A stretch of DNA of 64,000 nt, from assembly GCA_964451365.1 (NCBI GenBank), contig CAYVIB010000002.1, positions 1 to 64,000 of the forward strand, written 5' to 3'. The stretch's first letter is position 1. Every line of letters begins with the position of its first letter. This document shows, in pieces, positions 8,713 through 17,592 of this stretch. A model generated the notes under the pieces. That model saw only the letters and a program-made list of their open reading frames with translations. It was not told where the DNA came from and did not search any database. This stretch comes from CAYVIB01 sp964451365. Its GTDB lineage: Bacteria; Pseudomonadota; Gammaproteobacteria; Pseudomonadales; Cellvibrionaceae. Made by a program: the position numbers and the translations under genes.

Positions 8713-9609
8713 ATGGAGATTGTTCCCTGCGCAGTGAAGTCGCGAATGCATAAAGCCCGGTTTTTCTTACTTTTGTTCATCCTGCTACTTGTTTTTGTCA
8801 GGGCCGGCGCCAGGGAATCCGGCGGAGAAAAAGTAACGCTGAAGTATCCCGATATTAATGAAGAACGCAATCAGGCCTCCACACGATACTTCCTCTCGCT
8901 ACTGAACCTGGCACTGACTAAAGCCGGGCTGGATTGTTCCCCCGAACCCGTCCCATTGCCCTACATTTCAGAAAATCGCAGCGTCCGGAATCTGCAATCC
9001 GGCACCTATACCATTCACTGGCTCAACTCCAATATCGATCGCGAAAGCGGCCTGGTACCTGTTCACGTGCCGCTGTTTAAAGGTTTGATAGGCTGGCGCT
9101 TGTTGTTTATTCGCGAGGAGGATCAACCGCAATTTTCCGAAATTCAAACCGCGAAAGACCTCCGGGCATTTGTTGCCGGACAGGGACATGACTGGCCCGA
9201 TACCGATGTGTTCGAAGCCAATGAGATCAAAATGGTGACCTCAGCCAACTTCAGTGGTTTGTTCAGGATGCTGCCGGCAAAGCGGATAGATTACTTTCCC
9301 AGGTCTGTGGTAGAAATCGAGCGCGAACAAAAAATATTCCCGGATATGTACATTGAAAAAGAGCTGGTGCTGTATTATCCCTCGGCTTATTATTTCTTTA
9401 TGAATAATGAAAATGCGGAGCTGGCAAAGAAAATAGAAGCCGGACTTATCGTCGCGATTGAGGATGGTGATTTCGACAAAATGTTCAATAAATTTTACGG
9501 TGACGTTATCGAACGAGCCAATTTACAGAACAGGCGGGTTATCTCGCTGAACAACCCGCAAAAGTTTCCGCTGGACCAGAAAGCGTTCTGGTACCGGTTG
9601 CCACATTAA
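8713..9609 (+). CDS. Periplasmic solute-binding-like protein (SBP_bac_3 type)
   Basis: About 298 residues with a signal peptide (RFFLLLFILLLVFVRAGA). ATG at 8713 has a GGGGAA ribosome site; ATG at 8746 is an alternative. The mature part resembles the two-lobed extracellular solute-binding family 3 fold: an early substrate-facing lobe (CSPEPVPLPYISENRSVRNLQSG), a central cross-over, and a late IEAGLIVAIEDGDFDKMFNKFYGD. No ABC permease genes are near, so it may be a sensory or orphan receptor. It is followed 25 bases later by a small membrane protein. Ligand unknown. Confidence 0.7.
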   Translation: MEIVPCAVKSRMHKARFFLLLFILLLVFVRAGARESGGEKVTLKYPDINEERNQASTRYFLSLLNLALTKAGLDCSPEPVPLPYISENRSVRNLQSGTYTIHWLNSNIDRESGLVPVHVPLFKGLIGWRLLFIREEDQPQFSEIQTAKDLRAFVAGQGHDWPDTDVFEANEIKMVTSANFSGLFRMLPAKRIDYFPRSVVEIEREQKIFPDMYIEKELVLYYPSAYYFFMNNENAELAKKIEAGLIVAIEDGDFDKMFNKFYGDVIERANLQNRRVISLNNPQKFPLDQKAFWYRLPH

Positions 9610-9634
9610 ATAGAATTTGAACGCGGAGTATACA

Positions 9635-9946
9635 ATGGCGTTGATCAATACTGACTGGGAGAATGAACTCGATCAAGTGGAGCGCAAGGTTATCAACGTG
9701 TTGGACGACAAAGTGGAGCCGCTTTTCGATCGGACGGTAGCGAAAGCGTCCGCTGAAGCCTCCACCATCGTGTCACAGGCTGCTTTTGAACTGCAGGAGG
9801 TGACGAATAATCTATTGCGGGAAATCCGGAACGAACGACAGGAAGCGGTAAAAGAAATTCGAGCCTTGATCCGGTACGCCGCTTTACTGACCTTTGTCGT
9901 TGTTACGGCATCAACCATCGTCATAACTATTGCTCAAAATTATTGA
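9635..9946 (+). CDS. Small C-terminally anchored protein with helical domain
   Basis: About 103 residues. ATG at 9635 is preceded by CGCGGAG at a good distance, better than an upstream TTG at 9617. The body is strongly helical and charged (residues 10-75, with an Ala/Ser-rich stretch AKASAEASTIVSQAAFELQ), and one transmembrane helix lies at the C-terminus (RYAALLTFVVVTASTIVITIA). This is the layout of a tail-anchored inner-membrane protein. It closely follows the solute-binding-like gene, so the two may form a pair. I do not recognise a family. Confidence 0.6.
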   Translation: MALINTDWENELDQVERKVINVLDDKVEPLFDRTVAKASAEASTIVSQAAFELQEVTNNLLREIRNERQEAVKEIRALIRYAALLTFVVVTASTIVITIAQNY

Positions 9947-10265
9947 GCCGCGTGACCTACCCTTTTTCCATCCACCCATTTACCGCTACCGGTATTTCAA
10001 AAGGATCTTCCGTAAGTCAAAAAACCCTACCTGCTCCTCCTTCCGCGCTTAAAAAACAAACCGCATACATACAAAAATTGTACAACTTTGATTTATATCA
10101 AGGTTTAAAAAATGCGCTTTGCCTCTGTCGCTCCGGCGCTTTCGCATACTGTTAATATTTGTAATGTTGGTAGATATGGCATTTGTCTGGCACCCGTCCT
10201 GCATGGCAACGGGCACAATTCTGAGGTTACATCAGAATCATTTTTTTCATAATCAGGAGGAACCT
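9947..10265. other. Intergenic region upstream of the outer-membrane barrel gene
   Basis: About 320 bases with no credible gene. Open frames here lack family resemblance or ribosome sites. It ends in the strong AGGAGG at 10256-10261 that serves the barrel gene. Confidence 0.4.
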
Positions 10266-10979
10266 ATGAAACGAAAAAAACTGGCTTTAACCGCGCTCGC
10301 TGGATTGATTGCAGCGCCTGTTACCACATTAGCTGCCAACGATATAAGCTATTCCTATGTGGAAGTTGACTATATTGTGCAGGATATAGACTTATTCGAA
10401 GACGACGAAGCTTTTGATAACGTCCTTGATGATATCGATGACGGTGACGGCTTCAAGTTTGACGGCTCAATCGGATTCGCCGAAAACTGGTTTGTTTTTG
10501 GCAGTTATTCCAATGCGGAGGCAGATTTTACATTCAGGAACGACACAGGAATGACTGTACCGCAGGGCCAGGATATTAAAACCCTGCAATTGGGCGGGGG
10601 CTTTCATATGCCCATGACCAACACCACGGATTTCGTTGTCAGTGCTTCTTATATGGATGTCGACTATGGGGACTTCAGTCTCGGCGCGGACGAATCAGAA
10701 TTGGATGAATGGGATGATGTCGACAACGCCTTGGACGACCTGGATGAAGATTCCAGTGACGGTTACGCGGTGGATGCGGGCCTGAGAGCCCAAATGGTGG
10801 ATTGGCTGGAACTGGGTGGCGGCGTGCGTTACACCGATCTGGATACCGGCGATGATTTCTCTGTTTTCGCCAATGCCCTGCTTGAACTAAACCAGAATAT
10901 GGGCATTAACCTGGCCGCGGATTTCGGTGATCAACTGAGCACTTATGAAGTAGGTTTCCGCTATAGCTGGGGCAGCTAA
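10266..10979 (+). CDS. Acidic outer-membrane beta-barrel protein
   Basis: A 237-residue exported protein. The start at 10266 is fixed by an AGGAGG five bases upstream and a textbook signal peptide (MKRKKLALTALAGLIAAPVTTLAA). The mature part alternates amphipathic strands (YSYVEVDYIVQD, WFVFGSYSNAEADF, VSASYMDVDY) and ends in an aromatic strand (YEVGFRYSW), as expected for a small OmpA/OmpW-size barrel. Two loops are unusually rich in Asp and Glu (DLFEDDEAFDNVLDDIDDGDG and a similar one near residue 145). Function unknown. A terminator hairpin follows. Confidence 0.8.
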   Translation: MKRKKLALTALAGLIAAPVTTLAANDISYSYVEVDYIVQDIDLFEDDEAFDNVLDDIDDGDGFKFDGSIGFAENWFVFGSYSNAEADFTFRNDTGMTVPQGQDIKTLQLGGGFHMPMTNTTDFVVSASYMDVDYGDFSLGADESELDEWDDVDNALDDLDEDSSDGYAVDAGLRAQMVDWLELGGGVRYTDLDTGDDFSVFANALLELNQNMGINLAADFGDQLSTYEVGFRYSWGS

Positions 10980-11017
10980 ATTCTCGCTAAAAAAGCGGGC
11001 CCGCGCCCAAAATCGTG

Positions 11018-11055
11018 GCAGAAGCACCAATGATTACCTGGTGCTTCTGCTTCAT
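11018..11055 (+). terminator. Intrinsic terminator downstream of the barrel gene
   Basis: The 12-bp arms GCAGAAGCACCA and TGGTGCTTCTGC (11018-11029 and 11039-11050) flank a nine-base loop and are followed by TTCATTT. It sits 40 bases after the barrel stop codon and also downstream of the regulator remnant on the other strand, so it may act both ways. Confidence 0.75.
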
Positions 11056-11088
11056 TTGTTCTTCCTTTTCCAGGCGGCATCATCGAAT

Positions 11089-11592
11089 TCACGAAGTGAA
11101 TACCCGATAAACACAGCGGCGCTCGCCCCTTAAAATGTGCTCGCTTCGTTCTACCCTGGCCCAGCCTTTAAACAATTTTTGAAACACCACCTCCAGCTCC
11201 GAACGGCAAGAGCCCTGGCACGCTTTGGCGTCCGCGCAAACAGGGCAGTGGTTTTCGATTAGCAGCCACTCGCCCGGCGCGACTTTTTCCACCTCCGCCA
11301 TATAACCTTCCGCGTTTCTTAAACTCACCAGCTTCTTTAACTTACCCACGACGGAATGGGATTGACCGAGCGCCTTCTGATGAATTGTAAATGAATCCCG
11401 GGTGCGTCTGTCGATCAGCAATAACACCCTCCATAGAACATGCCCCGCTCCGGGATTGGGCCGCAGCGGCAGTGCCACGACAAACTTCCGATAAAGCCGA
11501 ACGTCCCCACCCAGCCTTGCTGGACGAGAAAGCGCTGGCCGTTTGCCTGGCTTATGTGAATCTAACTCCATCCGCGCTAAAATCGGTGACAC
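11089..11592 (-). pseudogene. Remnant of a SufR/ArsR-like transcriptional regulator lacking its HTH
   Basis: The last 100 residues look like the C-terminal half of SufR/DeoR-like regulators: VVGKLKKLVSLRNAEGYMAE, then ENHCPVCADAKACQGSCRSELEVV with the Cys residues that carry an iron-sulfur cluster in this group, then VERSEHILRGERRCVYR. The expected N-terminal winged helix (TAxxLAxxLGxTxxAVRQHL type) is absent in all minus-strand frames upstream. The first 70 residues are Arg/Pro-rich and look like frameshifted or unrelated DNA. A MITE-like repeat begins 90 bases upstream. I therefore read it as a truncated gene, though a short functional protein cannot be excluded. Confidence 0.5.
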
Positions 11593-11685
11593 CTTGAGGC
11601 ATCCGGTACATCTCGGTTCCAGTGGCGGATCCGGGCCTTAAACAGTTTCGATGTCACTACATCGGCTTCCATCGATCCCTGTACC

Positions 11686-11895
11686 GAATGGCACTTCCTT
11701 AAGCCAATTTTGCTTAAAATCGCGGTGGTAAGTTAGCCTGCCGGAGGCCTTTCAGAAACCTTCGGCAACATGGATGTTGCCGGTAGAGCCTCCAGGGAAC
11801 GGATTTACGGCGTGTTTCTGAAAGGCCTCCGGTGGGTGAACTGGTTTCGGTGGCATCGGTGTAAAAAGATTTCTTCGCTTAAGGAAGTGCCATTC
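11686..11895. mobile_element. MITE-like element, copy A (210 bp, perfect 19-bp terminal inverted repeats)
   Basis: The ends GAATGGCACTTCCTTAAGC (11686-11704) and its exact reverse complement (11877-11895) frame a non-coding 210-bp unit. Inside is a second inverted pair (CCGGAGGCCTTTCAGAAAC at 11741-11759 and GTTTCTGAAAGGCCTCCGG at 11814-11832). A second, diverged copy lies at 24045-24241. The flanks carry CCCTGTACC on the left and CCCTGCACC two bases beyond the right end, perhaps a decayed target duplication. There is no transposase in the window. Confidence 0.8.
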
Positions 11896-12230
11896 ACCCC
11901 TGCACCCTTTTTGCCAACAACCGAAGGGGCGCCAATGCCGGCGGGCTTGCTCCTTCTGCTTTCAGAACTACTCAGGATTGGTCAACTGGACTGTTTGAGC
12001 CGGAGTCTTTCACCTGGGAGCTTCCACGGATTACCTGGGGCCGCTTGCCATGACTTCCCGCTTCTCCAGTGCTGGATGCCGGGTTAGTGTGGTTCATGGC
12101 TCTCTTCATATAACAAAATGAACATAAACCATGTCAGTTTAAAACGAATTAAGATCGAGCAAAATTGCATGGCCCGGTGCGCACCACTATACTTCGACCT
12201 GTAAGCATGAGTGGATAAAAAAGCCCCAGG
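11896..12230. other. Non-coding stretch between MITE copy A and the diguanylate cyclase
   Basis: About 335 bases. No frame here resembles a known protein. The last 110 bases are AT-richer and presumably hold the promoter of the downstream cyclase gene. Confidence 0.35.
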
Positions 12231-13601
12231 ATGATACAGATAACGCCATCGCTATCTCGACATTTAAATGCAGCAAAGATTGTGTTGGTAATAACCACGA
12301 TTCTGGCGTTGTTTTCTTTTCCATATATTCCAGAAAAAACTCTGGAAATCTACCCGGGTTCCGATGTGTGGTGGGGCGCATTCACCGACTCTTTTTCCGG
12401 GGGCAATACCGAGGTTGAATACAAAAACGAGAGCCAGTCCGCCATCGAATGTACAATGGGCGATGCGGGCTCGTTCAATATGTGTGGTAACAGTTGCGTA
12501 TTCGTGGATAACACAGTGGTGACGTATGATGGATTGCTCGCGGACCTGACCTATGCCACCGAGATTTCACCCAAAATATCCCTGGACTTGAGTGGTTACT
12601 CCGGGGTTTGGATTGATATTGATTACCAGGGTCCCGCAAACTTCATCCATTTGTCACTCCAAAACCACGAGCCTGCCGTAGACTTGCCTGATCCCGGTCG
12701 CCAATTTCGACCTCAAGGTGTAGGTATTTCAACGACAGAACTTAATGAGCCCGTTTACGTTCGCCTAAAAGAGTTCAAAGCAAGCGATTGGTGGGTGAAT
12801 CAATTCGCCCTGCATCGCAGGGAGTCCGGCCCACGCTTCGACAGAATACGAGCAATCATCGTTGAAATCAAAGAACAACCACCTCACACCAAGCATTACC
12901 TGGAAGTAAGATCAATCACGTTTGTTGGAAAATGGATCAGCAAGGAAAATTTTTATTTGGCAATCATCGTCGCTTTCGCCGTCTTGCTTGGCTTGGAAGG
13001 GGCTTTCCGGATTTACACTCTCTACCACAGGCATCGCGCGGCACAAAAATCACTGGATGCATTAAATGATTACAACCAGAAACTGCAATCCGTGGCTTTC
13101 AAGGATGAACTTACGCAACTTCTGAATCGCCGGGCAATACACGAGATTGTCAGTAAAAGCCTGGACTTTAAGAGCCAAAATGGTTATTCCATTATCATTA
13201 TCGATATCGATCACTTCAAGAACTTCAACGATACTTATGGGCACGCCCTGGGAGACAGGGTTCTAGTCAATGTTGCCCAATCACTGAAGCAAGCATCACG
13301 CGATTATGACCAGATAGCTCGATGGGGCGGCGAAGAGTTCGTAATCGTTACTCGTGAAAGTCACCCACAGAACCTGCTCGCGTACGCTGAAAAGCTACGA
13401 AAAAAAGTTGCTTCGATCCAAACATTCAAAGAAGGCAGTTCTGATCCCATTTTTGTCACCATCAGTTTAGGAATAACTCAAAGCCGCCCTGAGGAAAGCT
13501 TTGACGTAGCGCTCGATCGCGCCGATAAGGCGCTTTACCGGTCAAAGGAAAAAGGAAGGAATTGCTGCACAATTTTCTATAACGACGGGGACTTGATCTG
13601 A
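12231..13601 (+). CDS. Membrane diguanylate cyclase with carbohydrate-binding-like periplasmic sensor
   Basis: A 456-residue protein. It has a transmembrane helix at residues 16-32, a periplasmic domain (45-235), a second helix (241-259), a short coiled coil and a GGDEF domain. The active site reads RWGGEEF (366-370), an accepted variant, and an inhibitory I-site RDYD (357-360) sits exactly five residues before it. It should make c-di-GMP with product inhibition. The sensor (GVWIDIDYQG, FIHLSLQN, YVRLKEFKASDWW, LEVRSITF) resembles the CIA30/CBM11 jelly-roll fold, and two close Cys pairs may form disulfides. ATG at 12231 is preceded by CCCAGG. Confidence 0.88.
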   Translation: MIQITPSLSRHLNAAKIVLVITTILALFSFPYIPEKTLEIYPGSDVWWGAFTDSFSGGNTEVEYKNESQSAIECTMGDAGSFNMCGNSCVFVDNTVVTYDGLLADLTYATEISPKISLDLSGYSGVWIDIDYQGPANFIHLSLQNHEPAVDLPDPGRQFRPQGVGISTTELNEPVYVRLKEFKASDWWVNQFALHRRESGPRFDRIRAIIVEIKEQPPHTKHYLEVRSITFVGKWISKENFYLAIIVAFAVLLGLEGAFRIYTLYHRHRAAQKSLDALNDYNQKLQSVAFKDELTQLLNRRAIHEIVSKSLDFKSQNGYSIIIIDIDHFKNFNDTYGHALGDRVLVNVAQSLKQASRDYDQIARWGGEEFVIVTRESHPQNLLAYAEKLRKKVASIQTFKEGSSDPIFVTISLGITQSRPEESFDVALDRADKALYRSKEKGRNCCTIFYNDGDLI

Positions 13602-13657
13602 CAATGATGTCAGTATGGGCGGCTTCAGGGAAAACCGGCGAACTGCAAAAGCAGATA

Positions 13658-15112
13658 TCAGAACCGCCAGAAGTTCGGTACCAGCAGAGCCAGCATGGTG
13701 AAATACTCCAACCGCCCCAGAATCATTGCCAATGAAAGCACCCAGGTGCCGAAATCACTGACCGGCTGAAAGTTGCTGCCCAATTCACCAAACGCCGGGC
13801 CCAATACATTTACGCAGGCAGCGACAGCGGTAAAGGATGTAAAAAAATCCAAGCCGGTAACCATCAGTATCAGGGTTAACATCATACTGGTGAAAGCGGC
13901 AACAAAGAGATACGCCATCGCCGCGGTTAATACGGAATTATCGATTGGGTTGCCCTGGTATTTGATGATGAAAATACCGCGCGGATGAACCAGCCTTTTC
14001 ATTTCCAGGGAAACCGCTTTCCACAACAAAATATTGCGAATAATTTTGTTGCCACCCGCAGTGGACCCGGCACAACCACCAAGATATCCCGCAACGACCA
14101 ACAACGCAATTACCACCGGCGGCCAGGCGGTAAAATTCCCTGCCCCAAAACCCGTACTGGTGATAAATGAAATCAAATGAAAAAACGCTTGGTTGAAGGA
14201 AGTAAAACCGTCGACGTAAAAACCTTTGGCAAGTAATAGTGCACCAACAAGCGATGACACAACCGCGACAATAAGAATAAAACTCCGGGTCTCCTCATCG
14301 CGCCAGTACATGCTGACACGCCTCGCCTGCAGCACACGGAAGTGAAGCGCGAAATTAATCGCGCCGAGCAACATGAATACATCGGCAACCAGGAGAATAA
14401 CGGGGCTATTGAAGTAACCGATGCTGGTATCGTGCGTAGAAAAGCCGCCGGTGGAAACCGTGGTAAAACTGTGCGCAATGGCATCATAAGCACTCATACC
14501 CGCCAAGTAATAGGCTAGCGCGCAAAGCCCGGTAATCACCAGGTACACGATCCACAAGTAATGCGCGGTATCGGCAATGCGCGGGGTCAGCTTGTCATTC
14601 TTGATCGGCCCCGGCGTTTCCGCCCTTAACAGCTTCATTCCGCCCACATTGAGCATAGGCAGTACCGCCACCACAAAGATAACAATACCCAGCCCGCCCA
14701 TCCACTGCAAAAACTGTCTGTAGAGCAGGAAAGTTTTCGGCATTTTATCCAGGCCGCTCAAAACTGTGGCACCGGTGGTGGTGAGCCCGCTGATCGACTC
14801 AAAAACCGCGTCGGCAAATGAAATATCGGTGACCGTGATAAACGGAATTGCACCAAAAAACCCCATAACGATCCATGTAACGGTAGCAAAAAGCAGCGAA
14901 TCGCGAACGCCGATCTGGCCGGTTTCCGGCTTTTTTACAAGCAGGAAAGTTGTCGCCATGGCTAGCATCGCGAGCGCCGGCAACAGAAAATGGGATTCCT
15001 CGTGATCGTCAAAGACGATAAGAGACAGCGCGGCGAAACACAACTGTACCAACCCCATCAAGCCCACGGGAAAGGCTATGAGATAGATTGTCGTCCGGCT
15101 GTTAATGGCCAC
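13658..15112 (-). CDS. trkH: Trk-system potassium uptake membrane protein TrkH
   Basis: A 484-residue polytopic membrane protein, the usual TrkH length. The four pore-loop signatures of the Trk/Ktr family are visible, including SISGLTTTGATV, HSFTTVSTGGFSTHD, SFITSTGFGAGNF and AACVNVLGPAFGELG. It is the potassium-translocating subunit, which works with the NAD-binding TrkA protein; trkA is not in this window. It converges with the diguanylate cyclase. A DnaJ-related gene lies 46 bases upstream on the same strand, and the link is probably only positional. Confidence 0.95.
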   Translation of the reverse strand: MAINSRTTIYLIAFPVGLMGLVQLCFAALSLIVFDDHEESHFLLPALAMLAMATTFLLVKKPETGQIGVRDSLLFATVTWIVMGFFGAIPFITVTDISFADAVFESISGLTTTGATVLSGLDKMPKTFLLYRQFLQWMGGLGIVIFVVAVLPMLNVGGMKLLRAETPGPIKNDKLTPRIADTAHYLWIVYLVITGLCALAYYLAGMSAYDAIAHSFTTVSTGGFSTHDTSIGYFNSPVILLVADVFMLLGAINFALHFRVLQARRVSMYWRDEETRSFILIVAVVSSLVGALLLAKGFYVDGFTSFNQAFFHLISFITSTGFGAGNFTAWPPVVIALLVVAGYLGGCAGSTAGGNKIIRNILLWKAVSLEMKRLVHPRGIFIIKYQGNPIDNSVLTAAMAYLFVAAFTSMMLTLILMVTGLDFFTSFTAVAACVNVLGPAFGELGSNFQPVSDFGTWVLSLAMILGRLEYFTMLALLVPNFWRF

Positions 15113-15158
15113 GTGTGCTTTCTCTCAAACGTATCGTAGGGCGCTTTGGCTTACCCGC

Positions 15159-15800
15159 TTACTTAAACCGTGTTTTTAATGCCTCAAACGCCTGGCGAAC
15201 CTGGATAAACTGTTCAGCATCGCCTCCCTTGTCGGGGTGCATCCTGCCCGCCAGCTCGCGATATCGCTCCTGCACCGCTTCCCAACTGGCGCCGGATTCC
15301 AGGCCCAACTGTTTCAGGTGCTTATCCTGGTTTTCGTGGGCATGAAACTTTCGCCAGAAGCTGGCCAGCAATTCACTGACTTCTTCGCTGGTGACTGAAT
15401 CCAGGTTGGCGAGGTCCAGGTAATAATTCGCCAGCTCAGTGTTTACCTCGTGGCTCACGGACTGGTCATCTCCTTTCCCGACTTTTAGCAAACGAATCCT
15501 TACCGGCGAAATATGAATAGTGTAGTCGGGAAATTTCTCACGCCGCAGGGAATACAGGCAGTGTTGCACAACGAAGTGTTTTTGGAAAAGGCGCAGGGTA
15601 AAATCCCCCGACCATGCAAACAGACTGGATTCATCCACCAGACAGACCAGATCGTATTCCGCAACGTCGCCGTTTGCCAGCAGGTAAGACCATATTGCTT
15701 TTCTGGCCGAATCTATTGCGTTTTGATCGAAGATAACATCACCTCGAGGAGTTGTCGGCGCGGCGGCTTTGTATTCGTTGCAAATGCGCGAGTCAGACAT
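15159..15800 (-). CDS. DnaJ-related protein with C-terminal J domain
   Basis: A 213-residue protein. The first 150 residues match my recollection of the DNAJ_related N-terminal domain of gammaproteobacteria (VCLVDESSLFAWSGDFTLRLFQKHFVVQHCLYSLR). The C-terminal 60 residues form a J domain with the HPD motif (GRMHPDKGGDAEQFIQVRQAFEAL). It would be a soluble DnaK partner of unknown client. The start at 15800 is consistent with the family. Confidence 0.85.
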   Translation of the reverse strand: MSDSRICNEYKAAAPTTPRGDVIFDQNAIDSARKAIWSYLLANGDVAEYDLVCLVDESSLFAWSGDFTLRLFQKHFVVQHCLYSLRREKFPDYTIHISPVRIRLLKVGKGDDQSVSHEVNTELANYYLDLANLDSVTSEEVSELLASFWRKFHAHENQDKHLKQLGLESGASWEAVQERYRELAGRMHPDKGGDAEQFIQVRQAFEALKTRFK

Positions 15801-15900
15801 TTTCTTCTTCCATACCCTCTTCCACCAGCGTCCGGCGTTTCCTTTCCACCACGCTTACCGATCACGTTGAGGACGACAAAGGCGGTCAAGTTACTATCAG

Positions 15901-16170
15901 CTAATCGTTGTAAAGACACTGCGCGGAAAACTTTATGGCCTCTTCCTTCGTCCACTCCTGGTTCGGTTTTGCCATCATGCTTTCGCACCAGGTTTCCATG
16001 GGGTGCAACGGCACGCCGGCTTTGAGCTCTGGAGATGGACTTATTGATTCGGTGGGCACGGGGGATATTACAACGTTATCGATTTCGTCTTCGCTGTCTT
16101 TTGCGCACGCGGCAATCGATAAAACAGGACACACCAGGACAAGAACGGCGAGCCGTTTTATGCAGGACAC
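15901..16170 (-). CDS. Small lipoprotein, DUF3012-like
   Basis: About 90 residues if the GTG at 16170 is used. That start gives a lipoprotein signal (IKRLAVLVLVCPVLSIAAC) with lipobox IAAC, and it lies five bases inside the cysS stop, suggesting coupling. A longer reading from 16224 would put an unlikely hydrophilic extension before the signal. The C-terminus (WCESMMAKPNQEWTKEEAIKFSAQC) matches DUF3012, a small lipoprotein family of unknown function with two conserved Cys. Confidence 0.75.
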   Translation of the reverse strand: MSCIKRLAVLVLVCPVLSIAACAKDSEDEIDNVVISPVPTESISPSPELKAGVPLHPMETWCESMMAKPNQEWTKEEAIKFSAQCLYND

Positions 16171-16174
16171 TACA

Positions 16175-17554
16175 CTAGGACTCCCTTCGCCAGGTGGTTC
16201 CCTGTCGGGAATCCTCAAGGACAATACCCGCTTCTTTCAATTGCTGCCGGATTTCATCGGCACGGGCATAGTCCTTGTTTTTTTTCGCCTGCTGGCGTTC
16301 ATCAACCAATCGGTTGATTTCATCCGCGTCGATAGCGTCTTCACCAACAGCCTGCTGGAACCAGGCTTCGGGGGCCTGCTGCAAAATGCCCATCAGCCCG
16401 CCGACAGTCAGCAACAGGCCCTTCGCCTGCGCCAGATTTTGTTCATCCCCCTTGTTGATCTGCCGTGCAAGTTGATGAAGTTCACTGATAGCCAATGGCG
16501 TATTCAGGTCATCCAGCAGCGCCTGGTAAGCCGGCGACTCGCGGAATTGAACGGACGCGGCTTCAACGGCGGCAACTTTTCGCAATGAGCCGTAAAGGGA
16601 ATCCAGGCTGGCCTGCGCTTTTTCCAGTATTTCCTGGGAGAAATCCATTTCCGAACGGTACTGCGCCGACAGCAAGGCAAAGCGCACCACTTCGCCGCGA
16701 TACTGCTTAAGGATGTCGCGCACGGTGCGGAAATTGCCCAGGGATTTGGACATCTTCTCACCATCGATATTGATATAACCGTTGTGCATCCAGTAACGGA
16801 CAAAATGTTTGCCGCCGTGGGCGCACTCGCTCTGCGCCACTTCGTTTTCGTGGTGGGGAAAAATCAGATCGCGGCCTCCGCCGTGAATATCGATGGTTTC
16901 CCCGAGATGGGTTTCGATCATCGCGGAGCATTCCAGATGCCAGCCCGGCCGCCCCCTGCCCCAGGGGCTCTCCCAACCGGGTTCGGACACAGAGGAAGGT
17001 TTCCACAGCACAAAATCGCCGGCGTATTTTTTGTAATCCGCCACTTCCACCCGCGCGCCTTCAAGCATATCTTCCAGTGAGCGGTTCGACAGTTTGCCGT
17101 AGTCGGGCATGGATTTTACATCGAACAGCACGTGCCCTTCCGCTTCATAGGCATGGCCGCTTTCAACCAATGTTTCTATCATGCCGATCATCTGTGGCAA
17201 ATGCTCGGTTGCGCGCGGGGTTATGGTTGGTTCCAGCACGTTGAGCTGTTCCATATCGCGTTTGAATTCGGTGGTATAACGTTCGCTGACATCGCTGATG
17301 GTTTCATTGTTGTCCGCCGCCGCCTTCATGATTTTGTCGTCGATGTCGGTGATATTGCGCGCGTAAATCACCTCTTCGTAAAGCGTTTTCAGCACGCGGA
17401 ACAAGGTATCGAAAATAACGAATGGCCGCGCATTGCCGATATGAATCAGGTTGTAAACCGTCGGCCCGCAAACATACATTTTTACCCCCGCCGGATTGAG
17501 AGGGGTAAATATCTCTTTTTCACGCGTTTTGGTGTTATAGATTTTTAAAGTCAT
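16175..17554 (-). CDS. cysS: Cysteinyl-tRNA synthetase
   Basis: A 459-residue class I synthetase charging tRNA-Cys. The signature HIGH box appears as HIGN (residues 38-41), the KMSKS loop is exact (KMSKSLGNF, near residue 268), and the zinc-binding residues (CGPTVYN, GWHLECSAM, HHENEVAQSE) are present. Length is normal. It lies next to glnS, ppiB and lpxH, an arrangement also found in Pseudomonas. Confidence 0.97.
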   Translation of the reverse strand: MTLKIYNTKTREKEIFTPLNPAGVKMYVCGPTVYNLIHIGNARPFVIFDTLFRVLKTLYEEVIYARNITDIDDKIMKAAADNNETISDVSERYTTEFKRDMEQLNVLEPTITPRATEHLPQMIGMIETLVESGHAYEAEGHVLFDVKSMPDYGKLSNRSLEDMLEGARVEVADYKKYAGDFVLWKPSSVSEPGWESPWGRGRPGWHLECSAMIETHLGETIDIHGGGRDLIFPHHENEVAQSECAHGGKHFVRYWMHNGYINIDGEKMSKSLGNFRTVRDILKQYRGEVVRFALLSAQYRSEMDFSQEILEKAQASLDSLYGSLRKVAAVEAASVQFRESPAYQALLDDLNTPLAISELHQLARQINKGDEQNLAQAKGLLLTVGGLMGILQQAPEAWFQQAVGEDAIDADEINRLVDERQQAKKNKDYARADEIRQQLKEAGIVLEDSRQGTTWRRES

Positions 17555-17592
17555 CGCTGGTTATCTGAATTTTCAGGATGGATTGCGTGGAA

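Noticed and set aside
11770..12087. A 105-codon plus-strand frame
   Set aside because: It begins inside the MITE-like element and resembles no protein.
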